A DNA stretch of 64,000 nt from positions 1,054,001 through 1,118,000 of the forward strand of contig CAJQUW010001409.1 of assembly GCA_907163375.1 (NCBI GenBank), written 5' to 3'. Below, piece by piece: positions 1 through 9,562 of this stretch. This DNA is from Prostheceraeus crozeri. Taxonomy: Eukaryota; Platyhelminthes; Polycladida; Euryleptidae. The translations under genes were made by a program, and so were the position numbers. Positions within the stretch are counted from its first letter, which is position 1, and the number at the start of each line of letters is the position of its first letter. A model generated the notes under the pieces. It made no database searches. It was not told the origin of the DNA and saw only the letters and a list, made by a program, of their open reading frames with translations.

Positions 1-812
1 TGAAGAACTTTTATTTTAGAACGCCAGTACTTGGATATCTTATGGCGCGAAAAGTAAGATTTGAAAGTACTGCGAAACTTGTGTTTCAGAGTACTAATCT
101 TTTCTTCATGAAGAGAAGAAAGAGGAATTTGGCTGAACATAGCTTCAGCTTCAGCTTTCTCTTTATCCAAAGAAATGGTTTCCCTTGGCCAAGCCATCGA
201 AAAGCCAAGACTAAGAATTTCCATCTCTTCTTTGGTAAATTGATCGTCAGTCAGATTGATGACAGAGGAAAAGGACTCACTTTTGTCCTCGGAATCTTGA
301 TCAGAATCGGCTTTGCTCTTCAAGGAGATCAAAGTCGTCAGCTTTTTAGAGTGGATATTGCGAATATTTTTGTCTAATTTTCTCAGGTGATGATTCATAA
401 TCGCTCTATAAAGAATCCGTTCATCATCGGAAAGCTGCAATAAGAATTGCGTCAATTTTCCGTCTTTATCTTTAAAGTCTAACTTAGCTTTAACAATCTC
501 TTTCTTTAGAGCAACTGTCTGAGTTTTTAGAATTAAAGACTTACAATCTCTCAGGTTTGTGGGTACAGAGAATTGGAGGAACTTTGGAATCACCTCAGCA
601 TCAATACATGACTGCAGAAAATCAATTCTGCGTGATGCGCGAAGATGCTTCTTCCCCAACGTGTTGAAATCCTCCAACTGCTTGTGATTGATTGATTCGA
701 ATGACTTCACCTGCCAGTATGCAATACTGCTAAGTGAGAGCGGACTTTTTCTGTGATCATGAACCAAAGTAACCATTGGCGAACCATGCTTGTTTTCTTT
801 TGCAAACACCAT
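1..812 (-). CDS. PLE-A reverse transcriptase, N-terminal 270 codons (cut by window edge)
   Basis: The minus-strand ORF starts at the ATG complementary to 810-812 and runs off the window edge. Its translation equals the first 270 residues of the complete copies. This segment lies before the reverse transcriptase motifs. It is lysine- and serine-rich and predicted helical. Nothing inside the visible part is broken. Confidence 0.9.
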   Translation of the reverse strand, partial: MVFAKENKHGSPMVTLVHDHRKSPLSLSSIAYWQVKSFESINHKQLEDFNTLGKKHLRASRRIDFLQSCIDAEVIPKFLQFSVPTNLRDCKSLILKTQTVALKKEIVKAKLDFKDKDGKLTQFLLQLSDDERILYRAIMNHHLRKLDKNIRNIHSKKLTTLISLKSKADSDQDSEDKSESFSSVINLTDDQFTKEEMEILSLGFSMAWPRETISLDKEKAEAEAMFSQIPLSSLHEEKISTLKHKFRSTFKSYFSRHKISKYWRSKIKVL

Positions 813-884
813 GACATCAGTGGGCTGTGCGTTAAGTAATTAAAGAAATAGTGCCCATAGTATTGAAAATTGAAAGCAATCCGT

Positions 885-934
885 GTTCAAGCGCACGACA
901 TGTTTCAGCTTTACAAAGCCATCCTCAGGTGAAC
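885..934 (-). ncRNA. Hammerhead ribozyme, PLE-A spacer 1
   Basis: Read on the minus strand this is the core CTGAGGA, stem II GCTTT/AAAGC with a GT loop, then GAAA, a minimal CATG stem III and the cleavage dinucleotide TC. Stem I is CAC/GTG followed by an internal loop and GTTC/GAAC. The layout is that of type I minimal hammerheads described in PLE pseudo-LTRs. Confidence 0.85.
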
Positions 935-1082
935 AAAGATATGTACAGGATAAAATTCTCTTAAATATAAAATTCGTGGTTACATCGGATGGTATGATCA
1001 CATTTCAACGCTAAAATCAAGGTCATTCACAGCAGTCAAAGATGCAATGAATAATGAAATAAAATCAATTCTATTTACAGTT

Positions 1083-3566
1083 CTACAAATTTAGGCATAG
1101 ATTCATAGAGCTTTCCCGTTCATTCATCAGGCTATTGTTCGATTTCTTTAATAGAATAGATTCCAGATGTCTAGGGTACCTCGTCTGAGAAACGACCTTG
1201 AAATTATCTTTGTGAGGAGGATGAACATGCAAGCTAATTTCAGAAGGCGTTGGGTAGCCTTTCAAGTGTTCATTCATCCTAGTAATGAAATGCCTGACCG
1301 AGCTGCCGATGTAGCACTTGTCACAGTGCTCACAAGAATACTTGTAGACAATGTTTGACTTGAGCTCGGCAGGCACTTTGTCTTTGTTAGCAAAGAACAT
1401 ACTGGTCTTGAGAGTCTGGAATACAGGTCGAATTTTCACGCTAGGAGAAATAATTTTGTTGATATCTTTTATATGTTTTCTTAAAGTATTTTCTCCTTCA
1501 GCAATGAAGGGAAAGCTCCAATTAATTGTACGGGTGTCACTTCTATCATTCTCAGTGTGGTTGGGAGTCCGGTTTTCATGTCTCGCCTCAACTTCTTTCT
1601 GAATACGAATTATCTCATTATTCGTGAAACCATTTTTTTGAAAAACACCAGTGATAGTACTTGCAGACTTGTGATAATTGCTGATATTAGAATTAATTTT
1701 CAAAGCGCGGCTGAAAAGTGATCTCATGGCAGCCAAGCGATATCGCTTTGGAGAGTATGCCGAATTTGGGGTATAAACACCGGTGTTGGTTTCTTTGAAG
1801 TGCCAGGTAGTGTCGAAGGCTTCATCATTTTTCGACACTACGGCATCCAAGAAAGTCAGACGACCATCGACTTCCTCTTCGTAGGTAAAGTCGATCTGAG
1901 GATGCAGTTCATTCAAAAAGGAATGAAAAGCAGAAATATCAGCATTCATCTCAAATATGCAAAAAATATCGTCCACATACCGTTTGTAAAACACTGGGCC
2001 AGAACCGACAAAATTTTTCAATTGTTTCTCAAGCATGTCCATGGTAAATGCAGCCATTGTTGGGGCGAGACATGAACCCATAGACATCCCATCCACTTGA
2101 ACATACAATTCCTCATTGAAGGAGAAAAGGATGTTGGTAGATGCTAACTTCAGTAGCTCTCGCAAGGCCTGTTTTCCGATAGGGATTTCATCTTCCGAAA
2201 TGGTGGACACAATATGCTCGATGGTATCATCGACAGGTATGCTGGTGAATAGACTTTTCACGTCAAAACTGACTATTTTACGACTTTTAGAAGCTTGACC
2301 TTTGATGAGATCAGTGAACTCGAAGGTGTCTTTCACCACAAACTCTTTTGGGAGAAGAGGCTTCAGAATTCTATCCAGCCATTTGGCTAGATTAGACGGA
2401 TAAGCATCGATCATATTTAGAATAGGACGGTAAGGAGGATCACTCCGATCTTTATGAATTTTAGGGAGACCGTAGAGTCTTGCCGGTTGGGAACCGACTG
2501 GCTTAATGATTTTGAAAATCGTATCGGAAATCAGGCCTTTACTTTTCAGTTGAGTGAGTTTTCGCACAAATCTATCCTCTTCGAGAATGAATGGACTCTT
2601 TCTTGAGCGAGCAGAGGGAGAATATTTTTGGAATTTGGATTGATCTTCAAGAAGCTTTTCCATCTTTGACACATAGGAGGTGCGTTTATCAATTACAACA
2701 CCGTTCCCCTTGTCAAATTTGCTAACATATAGATGTTTACGAGAGGACACAGTCTGAAGAACTTTTATTTTAGAACGCCAGTACTTGGATATCTTATGGC
2801 GCGAAAAGTAAGATTTGAAAGTACTGCGAAACTTGTGTTTCAGAGTACTAATCTTTTCTTCATGAAGAGAAGAAAGAGGAATTTGGCTGAACATAGCTTC
2901 AGCTTCAGCTTTCTCTTTATCCAAAGAAATGGTTTCCCTTGGCCAAGCCATCGAAAAGCCAAGACTAAGAATTTCCATCTCTTCTTTGGTAAATTGATCG
3001 TCAGTCAGATTGATGACAGAGGAAAAGGACTCACTTTTGTCCTCGGAATCTTGATCAGAATCGGCTTTGCTCTTCAAGGAGATCAAAGTCGTCAGCTTTT
3101 TAGAGTGGATATTGCGAATATTTTTGTCTAATTTTCTCAGGTGATGATTCATAATCGCTCTATAAAGAATCCGTTCATCATCGGAAAGCTGCAATAAGAA
3201 TTGCGTCAATTTTCCGTCTTTATCTTTAAAGTCTAACTTAGCTTTAACAATCTCTTTCTTTAGAGCAACTGTCTGAGTTTTTAGAATTAAAGACTTACAA
3301 TCTCTCAGGTTTGTGGGTACAGAGAATTGGAGGAACTTTGGAATCACCTCAGCATCAATACATGACTGCAGAAAATCAATTCTGCGTGATGCGCGAAGAT
3401 GCTTCTTCCCCAACGTGTTGAAATCCTCCAACTGCTTGTGATTGATTGATTCGAATGACTTCACCTGCCAGTATGCAATACTGCTAAGTGAGAGCGGACT
3501 TTTTCTGTGATCATGAACCAAAGTAACCATTGGCGAACCATGCTTGTTTTCTTTTGCAAACACCAT
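1083..3566 (-). CDS. PLE-A reverse transcriptase with GIY-YIG endonuclease, 827 aa
   Basis: This is the single polyprotein of a Penelope-like retroelement and should copy its RNA at a nick made by its own endonuclease. Visible motifs in order: YGLPKIHK before the palm; motif A FDVKSLFTSIP with D435; motif B GMSMGSCLAPT; motif C YVDD with D532 and D533; LTFLDAVV after the palm. The C-terminal nuclease has CEHCDKCYIG, with the first Tyr at 741 and YIG at 752-754, and the downstream RMNEH. Length and motif order fit an endonuclease-positive PLE of the Penelope/Poseidon type. No frameshift or stop interrupts it, so it could encode active protein. The ATG lies 5' of a lysine-rich N-terminus, about 70 bp downstream of the hammerhead. 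Confidence 0.95.
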   Translation of the reverse strand: MVFAKENKHGSPMVTLVHDHRKSPLSLSSIAYWQVKSFESINHKQLEDFNTLGKKHLRASRRIDFLQSCIDAEVIPKFLQFSVPTNLRDCKSLILKTQTVALKKEIVKAKLDFKDKDGKLTQFLLQLSDDERILYRAIMNHHLRKLDKNIRNIHSKKLTTLISLKSKADSDQDSEDKSESFSSVINLTDDQFTKEEMEILSLGFSMAWPRETISLDKEKAEAEAMFSQIPLSSLHEEKISTLKHKFRSTFKSYFSRHKISKYWRSKIKVLQTVSSRKHLYVSKFDKGNGVVIDKRTSYVSKMEKLLEDQSKFQKYSPSARSRKSPFILEEDRFVRKLTQLKSKGLISDTIFKIIKPVGSQPARLYGLPKIHKDRSDPPYRPILNMIDAYPSNLAKWLDRILKPLLPKEFVVKDTFEFTDLIKGQASKSRKIVSFDVKSLFTSIPVDDTIEHIVSTISEDEIPIGKQALRELLKLASTNILFSFNEELYVQVDGMSMGSCLAPTMAAFTMDMLEKQLKNFVGSGPVFYKRYVDDIFCIFEMNADISAFHSFLNELHPQIDFTYEEEVDGRLTFLDAVVSKNDEAFDTTWHFKETNTGVYTPNSAYSPKRYRLAAMRSLFSRALKINSNISNYHKSASTITGVFQKNGFTNNEIIRIQKEVEARHENRTPNHTENDRSDTRTINWSFPFIAEGENTLRKHIKDINKIISPSVKIRPVFQTLKTSMFFANKDKVPAELKSNIVYKYSCEHCDKCYIGSSVRHFITRMNEHLKGYPTPSEISLHVHPPHKDNFKVVSQTRYPRHLESILLKKSNNSLMNERESSMNLCLNL

Positions 3567-3638
3567 GACATCAGTGGGCTGTGCGTTAAGTAATTAAAGA
3601 AATAGTGCCCATAGTATTGAAAATTGAAAGCAATCCGT

Positions 3639-3688
3639 GTTCAAGCGCACGACATGTTTCAGCTTTACAAAGCCATCCTCAGGTGAAC
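3639..3688 (-). ncRNA. Hammerhead ribozyme, PLE-A spacer 2
   Basis: Same 50-nt sequence as at 885-934, offset by one 2,754-bp unit. All core positions (CTGANGA, GAAA, TC) are intact. Cleavage at two successive spacers would release a unit-length RNA. Confidence 0.85.
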
Positions 3689-3836
3689 AAAGATATGTAC
3701 AGGATAAAATTCTCTTAAATATAAAATTCGTGGTTACATCGGATGGTATGATCACATTTCAACGCTAAAATCAAGGTCATTCACAGCAGTCAAAGATGCA
3801 ATGAATAATGAAATAAAATCAATTCTATTTACAGTT

Positions 3837-6320
3837 CTACAAATTTAGGCATAGATTCATAGAGCTTTCCCGTTCATTCATCAGGCTATTGTTCGATTTC
3901 TTTAATAGAATAGATTCCAGATGTCTAGGGTACCTCGTCTGAGAAACGACCTTGAAATTATCTTTGTGAGGAGGATGAACATGCAAGCTAATTTCAGAAG
4001 GCGTTGGGTAGCCTTTCAAGTGTTCATTCATCCTAGTAATGAAATGCCTGACCGAGCTGCCGATGTAGCACTTGTCACAGTGCTCACAAGAATACTTGTA
4101 GACAATGTTTGACTTGAGCTCGGCAGGCACTTTGTCTTTGTTAGCAAAGAACATACTGGTCTTGAGAGTCTGGAATACAGGTCGAATTTTCACGCTAGGA
4201 GAAATAATTTTGTTGATATCTTTTATATGTTTTCTTAAAGTATTTTCTCCTTCAGCAATGAAGGGAAAGCTCCAATTAATTGTACGGGTGTCACTTCTAT
4301 CATTCTCAGTGTGGTTGGGAGTCCGGTTTTCATGTCTCGCCTCAACTTCTTTCTGAATACGAATTATCTCATTATTCGTGAAACCATTTTTTTGAAAAAC
4401 ACCAGTGATAGTACTTGCAGACTTGTGATAATTGCTGATATTAGAATTAATTTTCAAAGCGCGGCTGAAAAGTGATCTCATGGCAGCCAAGCGATATCGC
4501 TTTGGAGAGTATGCCGAATTTGGGGTATAAACACCGGTGTTGGTTTCTTTGAAGTGCCAGGTAGTGTCGAAGGCTTCATCATTTTTCGACACTACGGCAT
4601 CCAAGAAAGTCAGACGACCATCGACTTCCTCTTCGTAGGTAAAGTCGATCTGAGGATGCAGTTCATTCAAAAAGGAATGAAAAGCAGAAATATCAGCATT
4701 CATCTCAAATATGCAAAAAATATCGTCCACATACCGTTTGTAAAACACTGGGCCAGAACCGACAAAATTTTTCAATTGTTTCTCAAGCATGTCCATGGTA
4801 AATGCAGCCATTGTTGGGGCGAGACATGAACCCATAGACATCCCATCCACTTGAACATACAATTCCTCATTGAAGGAGAAAAGGATGTTGGTAGATGCTA
4901 ACTTCAGTAGCTCTCGCAAGGCCTGTTTTCCGATAGGGATTTCATCTTCCGAAATGGTGGACACAATATGCTCGATGGTATCATCGACAGGTATGCTGGT
5001 GAATAGACTTTTCACGTCAAAACTGACTATTTTACGACTTTTAGAAGCTTGACCTTTGATGAGATCAGTGAACTCGAAGGTGTCTTTCACCACAAACTCT
5101 TTTGGGAGAAGAGGCTTCAGAATTCTATCCAGCCATTTGGCTAGATTAGACGGATAAGCATCGATCATATTTAGAATAGGACGGTAAGGAGGATCACTCC
5201 GATCTTTATGAATTTTAGGGAGACCGTAGAGTCTTGCCGGTTGGGAACCGACTGGCTTAATGATTTTGAAAATCGTATCGGAAATCAGGCCTTTACTTTT
5301 CAGTTGAGTGAGTTTTCGCACAAATCTATCCTCTTCGAGAATGAATGGACTCTTTCTTGAGCGAGCAGAGGGAGAATATTTTTGGAATTTGGATTGATCT
5401 TCAAGAAGCTTTTCCATCTTTGACACATAGGAGGTGCGTTTATCAATTACAACACCGTTCCCCTTGTCAAATTTGCTAACATATAGATGTTTACGAGAGG
5501 ACACAGTCTGAAGAACTTTTATTTTAGAACGCCAGTACTTGGATATCTTATGGCGCGAAAAGTAAGATTTGAAAGTACTGCGAAACTTGTGTTTCAGAGT
5601 ACTAATCTTTTCTTCATGAAGAGAAGAAAGAGGAATTTGGCTGAACATAGCTTCAGCTTCAGCTTTCTCTTTATCCAAAGAAATGGTTTCCCTTGGCCAA
5701 GCCATCGAAAAGCCAAGACTAAGAATTTCCATCTCTTCTTTGGTAAATTGATCGTCAGTCAGATTGATGACAGAGGAAAAGGACTCACTTTTGTCCTCGG
5801 AATCTTGATCAGAATCGGCTTTGCTCTTCAAGGAGATCAAAGTCGTCAGCTTTTTAGAGTGGATATTGCGAATATTTTTGTCTAATTTTCTCAGGTGATG
5901 ATTCATAATCGCTCTATAAAGAATCCGTTCATCATCGGAAAGCTGCAATAAGAATTGCGTCAATTTTCCGTCTTTATCTTTAAAGTCTAACTTAGCTTTA
6001 ACAATCTCTTTCTTTAGAGCAACTGTCTGAGTTTTTAGAATTAAAGACTTACAATCTCTCAGGTTTGTGGGTACAGAGAATTGGAGGAACTTTGGAATCA
6101 CCTCAGCATCAATACATGACTGCAGAAAATCAATTCTGCGTGATGCGCGAAGATGCTTCTTCCCCAACGTGTTGAAATCCTCCAACTGCTTGTGATTGAT
6201 TGATTCGAATGACTTCACCTGCCAGTATGCAATACTGCTAAGTGAGAGCGGACTTTTTCTGTGATCATGAACCAAAGTAACCATTGGCGAACCATGCTTG
6301 TTTTCTTTTGCAAACACCAT
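3837..6320 (-). CDS. PLE-A reverse transcriptase with GIY-YIG endonuclease, second tandem copy
   Basis: An 827-aa ORF identical in translation to 1083-3566, exactly one repeat unit away. All catalytic residues are present (motif A Asp, YVDD, YIG). It lies head to tail with its neighbour through a 270-bp spacer containing a hammerhead. Absence of any amino-acid difference between tandem copies implies very recent duplication or an assembly effect. Confidence 0.95.
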   Translation of the reverse strand: MVFAKENKHGSPMVTLVHDHRKSPLSLSSIAYWQVKSFESINHKQLEDFNTLGKKHLRASRRIDFLQSCIDAEVIPKFLQFSVPTNLRDCKSLILKTQTVALKKEIVKAKLDFKDKDGKLTQFLLQLSDDERILYRAIMNHHLRKLDKNIRNIHSKKLTTLISLKSKADSDQDSEDKSESFSSVINLTDDQFTKEEMEILSLGFSMAWPRETISLDKEKAEAEAMFSQIPLSSLHEEKISTLKHKFRSTFKSYFSRHKISKYWRSKIKVLQTVSSRKHLYVSKFDKGNGVVIDKRTSYVSKMEKLLEDQSKFQKYSPSARSRKSPFILEEDRFVRKLTQLKSKGLISDTIFKIIKPVGSQPARLYGLPKIHKDRSDPPYRPILNMIDAYPSNLAKWLDRILKPLLPKEFVVKDTFEFTDLIKGQASKSRKIVSFDVKSLFTSIPVDDTIEHIVSTISEDEIPIGKQALRELLKLASTNILFSFNEELYVQVDGMSMGSCLAPTMAAFTMDMLEKQLKNFVGSGPVFYKRYVDDIFCIFEMNADISAFHSFLNELHPQIDFTYEEEVDGRLTFLDAVVSKNDEAFDTTWHFKETNTGVYTPNSAYSPKRYRLAAMRSLFSRALKINSNISNYHKSASTITGVFQKNGFTNNEIIRIQKEVEARHENRTPNHTENDRSDTRTINWSFPFIAEGENTLRKHIKDINKIISPSVKIRPVFQTLKTSMFFANKDKVPAELKSNIVYKYSCEHCDKCYIGSSVRHFITRMNEHLKGYPTPSEISLHVHPPHKDNFKVVSQTRYPRHLESILLKKSNNSLMNERESSMNLCLNL

Positions 6321-6392
6321 GACATCAGTGGGCTGTGCGTTAAGTAATTAAAGAAATAGTGCCCATAGTATTGAAAATTGAAAGCAATCCGT

Positions 6393-6442
6393 GTTCAAGC
6401 GCACGACATGTTTCAGCTTTACAAAGCCATCCTCAGGTGAAC
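6393..6442 (-). ncRNA. Hammerhead ribozyme, PLE-A spacer 3
   Basis: Identical to the other two minus-strand spacer ribozymes. It is the most 5' one of the minus-strand transcript, lying between the ORF tail fragment and the first full ORF. Confidence 0.85.
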
Positions 6443-6590
6443 AAAGATATGTACAGGATAAAATTCTCTTAAATATAAAATTCGTGGTTACATCGGATGG
6501 TATGATCACATTTCAACGCTAAAATCAAGGTCATTCACAGCAGTCAAAGATGCAATGAATAATGAAATAAAATCAATTCTATTTACAGTT

Positions 6591-6668
6591 CTACAAATTT
6601 AGGCATAGATTCATAGAGCTTTCCCGTTCATTCATCAGGCTATTGTTCGATTTCTTTAATAGAATAGA
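6591..6668 (-). pseudogene. PLE-A ORF tail fragment (last 25 codons and stop)
   Basis: On the minus strand the array begins with the last 26 codons, including the stop, of the PLE ORF. A partial ORF tail at the 5' edge is typical of the PLE pseudo-LTR, which overlaps the 3' end of the coding region. It is followed on the plus strand by a short TAGAA-repeat join (about 6660-6676). Confidence 0.85.
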
Positions 6669-6686
6669 ATAGAATAACATATCTTT

Positions 6687-6736
6687 GTTCACCTGAGGAT
6701 GGCTTTGTAAAGCTGAAACATGTCGTGCGCTTGAAC
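6687..6736 (+). ncRNA. Hammerhead ribozyme, first plus-strand PLE-A spacer
   Basis: CTGAGGA at 6693-6699, stem II GCTTT (6702-6706) with AAAGC (6709-6713), GAAA at 6715-6718, CATG at 6719-6722 and TC at 6723-6724. Stem I pairs CAC with GTG (6725-6727), plus GTTC with GAAC. The predicted cut falls after 6724. Confidence 0.85.
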
Positions 6737-6808
6737 ACGGATTGCTTTCAATTTTCAATACTATGGGCACTATTTCTTTAATTACTTAACGCACAGCCCA
6801 CTGATGTC

Positions 6809-9292
6809 ATGGTGTTTGCAAAAGAAAACAAGCATGGTTCGCCAATGGTTACTTTGGTTCATGATCACAGAAAAAGTCCGCTCTCACTTAGCAGTATTGC
6901 ATACTGGCAGGTGAAGTCATTCGAATCAATCAATCACAAGCAGTTGGAGGATTTCAACACGTTGGGGAAGAAGCATCTTCGCGCATCACGCAGAATTGAT
7001 TTTCTGCAGTCATGTATTGATGCTGAGGTGATTCCAAAGTTCCTCCAATTCTCTGTACCCACAAACCTGAGAGATTGTAAGTCTTTAATTCTAAAAACTC
7101 AGACAGTTGCTCTAAAGAAAGAGATTGTTAAAGCTAAGTTAGACTTTAAAGATAAAGACGGAAAATTGACGCAATTCTTATTGCAGCTTTCCGATGATGA
7201 ACGGATTCTTTATAGAGCGATTATGAATCATCACCTGAGAAAATTAGACAAAAATATTCGCAATATCCACTCTAAAAAGCTGACGACTTTGATCTCCTTG
7301 AAGAGCAAAGCCGATTCTGATCAAGATTCCGAGGACAAAAGTGAGTCCTTTTCCTCTGTCATCAATCTGACTGACGATCAATTTACCAAAGAAGAGATGG
7401 AAATTCTTAGTCTTGGCTTTTCGATGGCTTGGCCAAGGGAAACCATTTCTTTGGATAAAGAGAAAGCTGAAGCTGAAGCTATGTTCAGCCAAATTCCTCT
7501 TTCTTCTCTTCATGAAGAAAAGATTAGTACTCTGAAACACAAGTTTCGCAGTACTTTCAAATCTTACTTTTCGCGCCATAAGATATCCAAGTACTGGCGT
7601 TCTAAAATAAAAGTTCTTCAGACTGTGTCCTCTCGTAAACATCTATATGTTAGCAAATTTGACAAGGGGAACGGTGTTGTAATTGATAAACGCACCTCCT
7701 ATGTGTCAAAGATGGAAAAGCTTCTTGAAGATCAATCCAAATTCCAAAAATATTCTCCCTCTGCTCGCTCAAGAAAGAGTCCATTCATTCTCGAAGAGGA
7801 TAGATTTGTGCGAAAACTCACTCAACTGAAAAGTAAAGGCCTGATTTCCGATACGATTTTCAAAATCATTAAGCCAGTCGGTTCCCAACCGGCAAGACTC
7901 TACGGTCTCCCTAAAATTCATAAAGATCGGAGTGATCCTCCTTACCGTCCTATTCTAAATATGATCGATGCTTATCCGTCTAATCTAGCCAAATGGCTGG
8001 ATAGAATTCTGAAGCCTCTTCTCCCAAAAGAGTTTGTGGTGAAAGACACCTTCGAGTTCACTGATCTCATCAAAGGTCAAGCTTCTAAAAGTCGTAAAAT
8101 AGTCAGTTTTGACGTGAAAAGTCTATTCACCAGCATACCTGTCGATGATACCATCGAGCATATTGTGTCCACCATTTCGGAAGATGAAATCCCTATCGGA
8201 AAACAGGCCTTGCGAGAGCTACTGAAGTTAGCATCTACCAACATCCTTTTCTCCTTCAATGAGGAATTGTATGTTCAAGTGGATGGGATGTCTATGGGTT
8301 CATGTCTCGCCCCAACAATGGCTGCATTTACCATGGACATGCTTGAGAAACAATTGAAAAATTTTGTCGGTTCTGGCCCAGTGTTTTACAAACGGTATGT
8401 GGACGATATTTTTTGCATATTTGAGATGAATGCTGATATTTCTGCTTTTCATTCCTTTTTGAATGAACTGCATCCTCAGATCGACTTTACCTACGAAGAG
8501 GAAGTCGATGGTCGTCTGACTTTCTTGGATGCCGTAGTGTCGAAAAATGATGAAGCCTTCGACACTACCTGGCACTTCAAAGAAACCAACACCGGTGTTT
8601 ATACCCCAAATTCGGCATACTCTCCAAAGCGATATCGCTTGGCTGCCATGAGATCACTTTTCAGCCGCGCTTTGAAAATTAATTCTAATATCAGCAATTA
8701 TCACAAGTCTGCAAGTACTATCACTGGTGTTTTTCAAAAAAATGGTTTCACGAATAATGAGATAATTCGTATTCAGAAAGAAGTTGAGGCGAGACATGAA
8801 AACCGGACTCCCAACCACACTGAGAATGATAGAAGTGACACCCGTACAATTAATTGGAGCTTTCCCTTCATTGCTGAAGGAGAAAATACTTTAAGAAAAC
8901 ATATAAAAGATATCAACAAAATTATTTCTCCTAGCGTGAAAATTCGACCTGTATTCCAGACTCTCAAGACCAGTATGTTCTTTGCTAACAAAGACAAAGT
9001 GCCTGCCGAGCTCAAGTCAAACATTGTCTACAAGTATTCTTGTGAGCACTGTGACAAGTGCTACATCGGCAGCTCGGTCAGGCATTTCATTACTAGGATG
9101 AATGAACACTTGAAAGGCTACCCAACGCCTTCTGAAATTAGCTTGCATGTTCATCCTCCTCACAAAGATAATTTCAAGGTCGTTTCTCAGACGAGGTACC
9201 CTAGACATCTGGAATCTATTCTATTAAAGAAATCGAACAATAGCCTGATGAATGAACGGGAAAGCTCTATGAATCTATGCCTAAATTTGTAG
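6809..9292 (+). CDS. PLE-A reverse transcriptase with GIY-YIG endonuclease, first plus-strand copy
   Basis: Same 827-aa protein as the minus-strand copies, now on the plus strand. Motif A Asp is at codon 8111-8113, the YVDD motif starts at 8396, and the YIG of the nuclease starts at 9062. The start ATG follows a hammerhead-bearing leader. It is complete and uninterrupted, and it faces away from the array centre at about 6,670. Confidence 0.95.
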   Translation: MVFAKENKHGSPMVTLVHDHRKSPLSLSSIAYWQVKSFESINHKQLEDFNTLGKKHLRASRRIDFLQSCIDAEVIPKFLQFSVPTNLRDCKSLILKTQTVALKKEIVKAKLDFKDKDGKLTQFLLQLSDDERILYRAIMNHHLRKLDKNIRNIHSKKLTTLISLKSKADSDQDSEDKSESFSSVINLTDDQFTKEEMEILSLGFSMAWPRETISLDKEKAEAEAMFSQIPLSSLHEEKISTLKHKFRSTFKSYFSRHKISKYWRSKIKVLQTVSSRKHLYVSKFDKGNGVVIDKRTSYVSKMEKLLEDQSKFQKYSPSARSRKSPFILEEDRFVRKLTQLKSKGLISDTIFKIIKPVGSQPARLYGLPKIHKDRSDPPYRPILNMIDAYPSNLAKWLDRILKPLLPKEFVVKDTFEFTDLIKGQASKSRKIVSFDVKSLFTSIPVDDTIEHIVSTISEDEIPIGKQALRELLKLASTNILFSFNEELYVQVDGMSMGSCLAPTMAAFTMDMLEKQLKNFVGSGPVFYKRYVDDIFCIFEMNADISAFHSFLNELHPQIDFTYEEEVDGRLTFLDAVVSKNDEAFDTTWHFKETNTGVYTPNSAYSPKRYRLAAMRSLFSRALKINSNISNYHKSASTITGVFQKNGFTNNEIIRIQKEVEARHENRTPNHTENDRSDTRTINWSFPFIAEGENTLRKHIKDINKIISPSVKIRPVFQTLKTSMFFANKDKVPAELKSNIVYKYSCEHCDKCYIGSSVRHFITRMNEHLKGYPTPSEISLHVHPPHKDNFKVVSQTRYPRHLESILLKKSNNSLMNERESSMNLCLNL

Positions 9293-9440
9293 AACTGTAA
9301 ATAGAATTGATTTTATTTCATTATTCATTGCATCTTTGACTGCTGTGAATGACCTTGATTTTAGCGTTGAAATGTGATCATACCATCCGATGTAACCACG
9401 AATTTTATATTTAAGAGAATTTTATCCTGTACATATCTTT

Positions 9441-9490
9441 GTTCACCTGAGGATGGCTTTGTAAAGCTGAAACATGTCGTGCGCTTGAAC
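9441..9490 (+). ncRNA. Hammerhead ribozyme, second plus-strand PLE-A spacer
   Basis: Exact copy of 6687-6736 shifted by 2,754 bp, lying in the 270-bp spacer between the two plus-strand ORFs. All core residues are kept. Confidence 0.85.
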
Positions 9491-9562
9491 ACGGATTGCT
9501 TTCAATTTTCAATACTATGGGCACTATTTCTTTAATTACTTAACGCACAGCCCACTGATGTC

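Larger units (their letters stand above)
1..6668 (-). mobile_element. PLE-A minus-strand tandem array of a Penelope-like element
   Basis: Direct comparison shows a 2,754-bp period: the ORFs at 1083-3566 and 3837-6320 and their 270-bp spacers repeat exactly. The order on the minus strand is a 78-bp ORF tail (6668-6591), spacer, full ORF, spacer, full ORF, spacer, then an ORF cut by the window edge. Tandem and inverted copies, with a pseudo-LTR made partly of the ORF tail, are known for Penelope-like elements. The array meets its plus-strand counterpart at about 6,670. Confidence 0.93.

Noticed and set aside
2733-3131. 132-aa, 91-aa, 83-aa, 63-aa and 60-aa ORFs antisense to every PLE-A copy
   Set aside because: They repeat only because the PLE ORF repeats, lie wholly antisense to it, and have no protein motifs.
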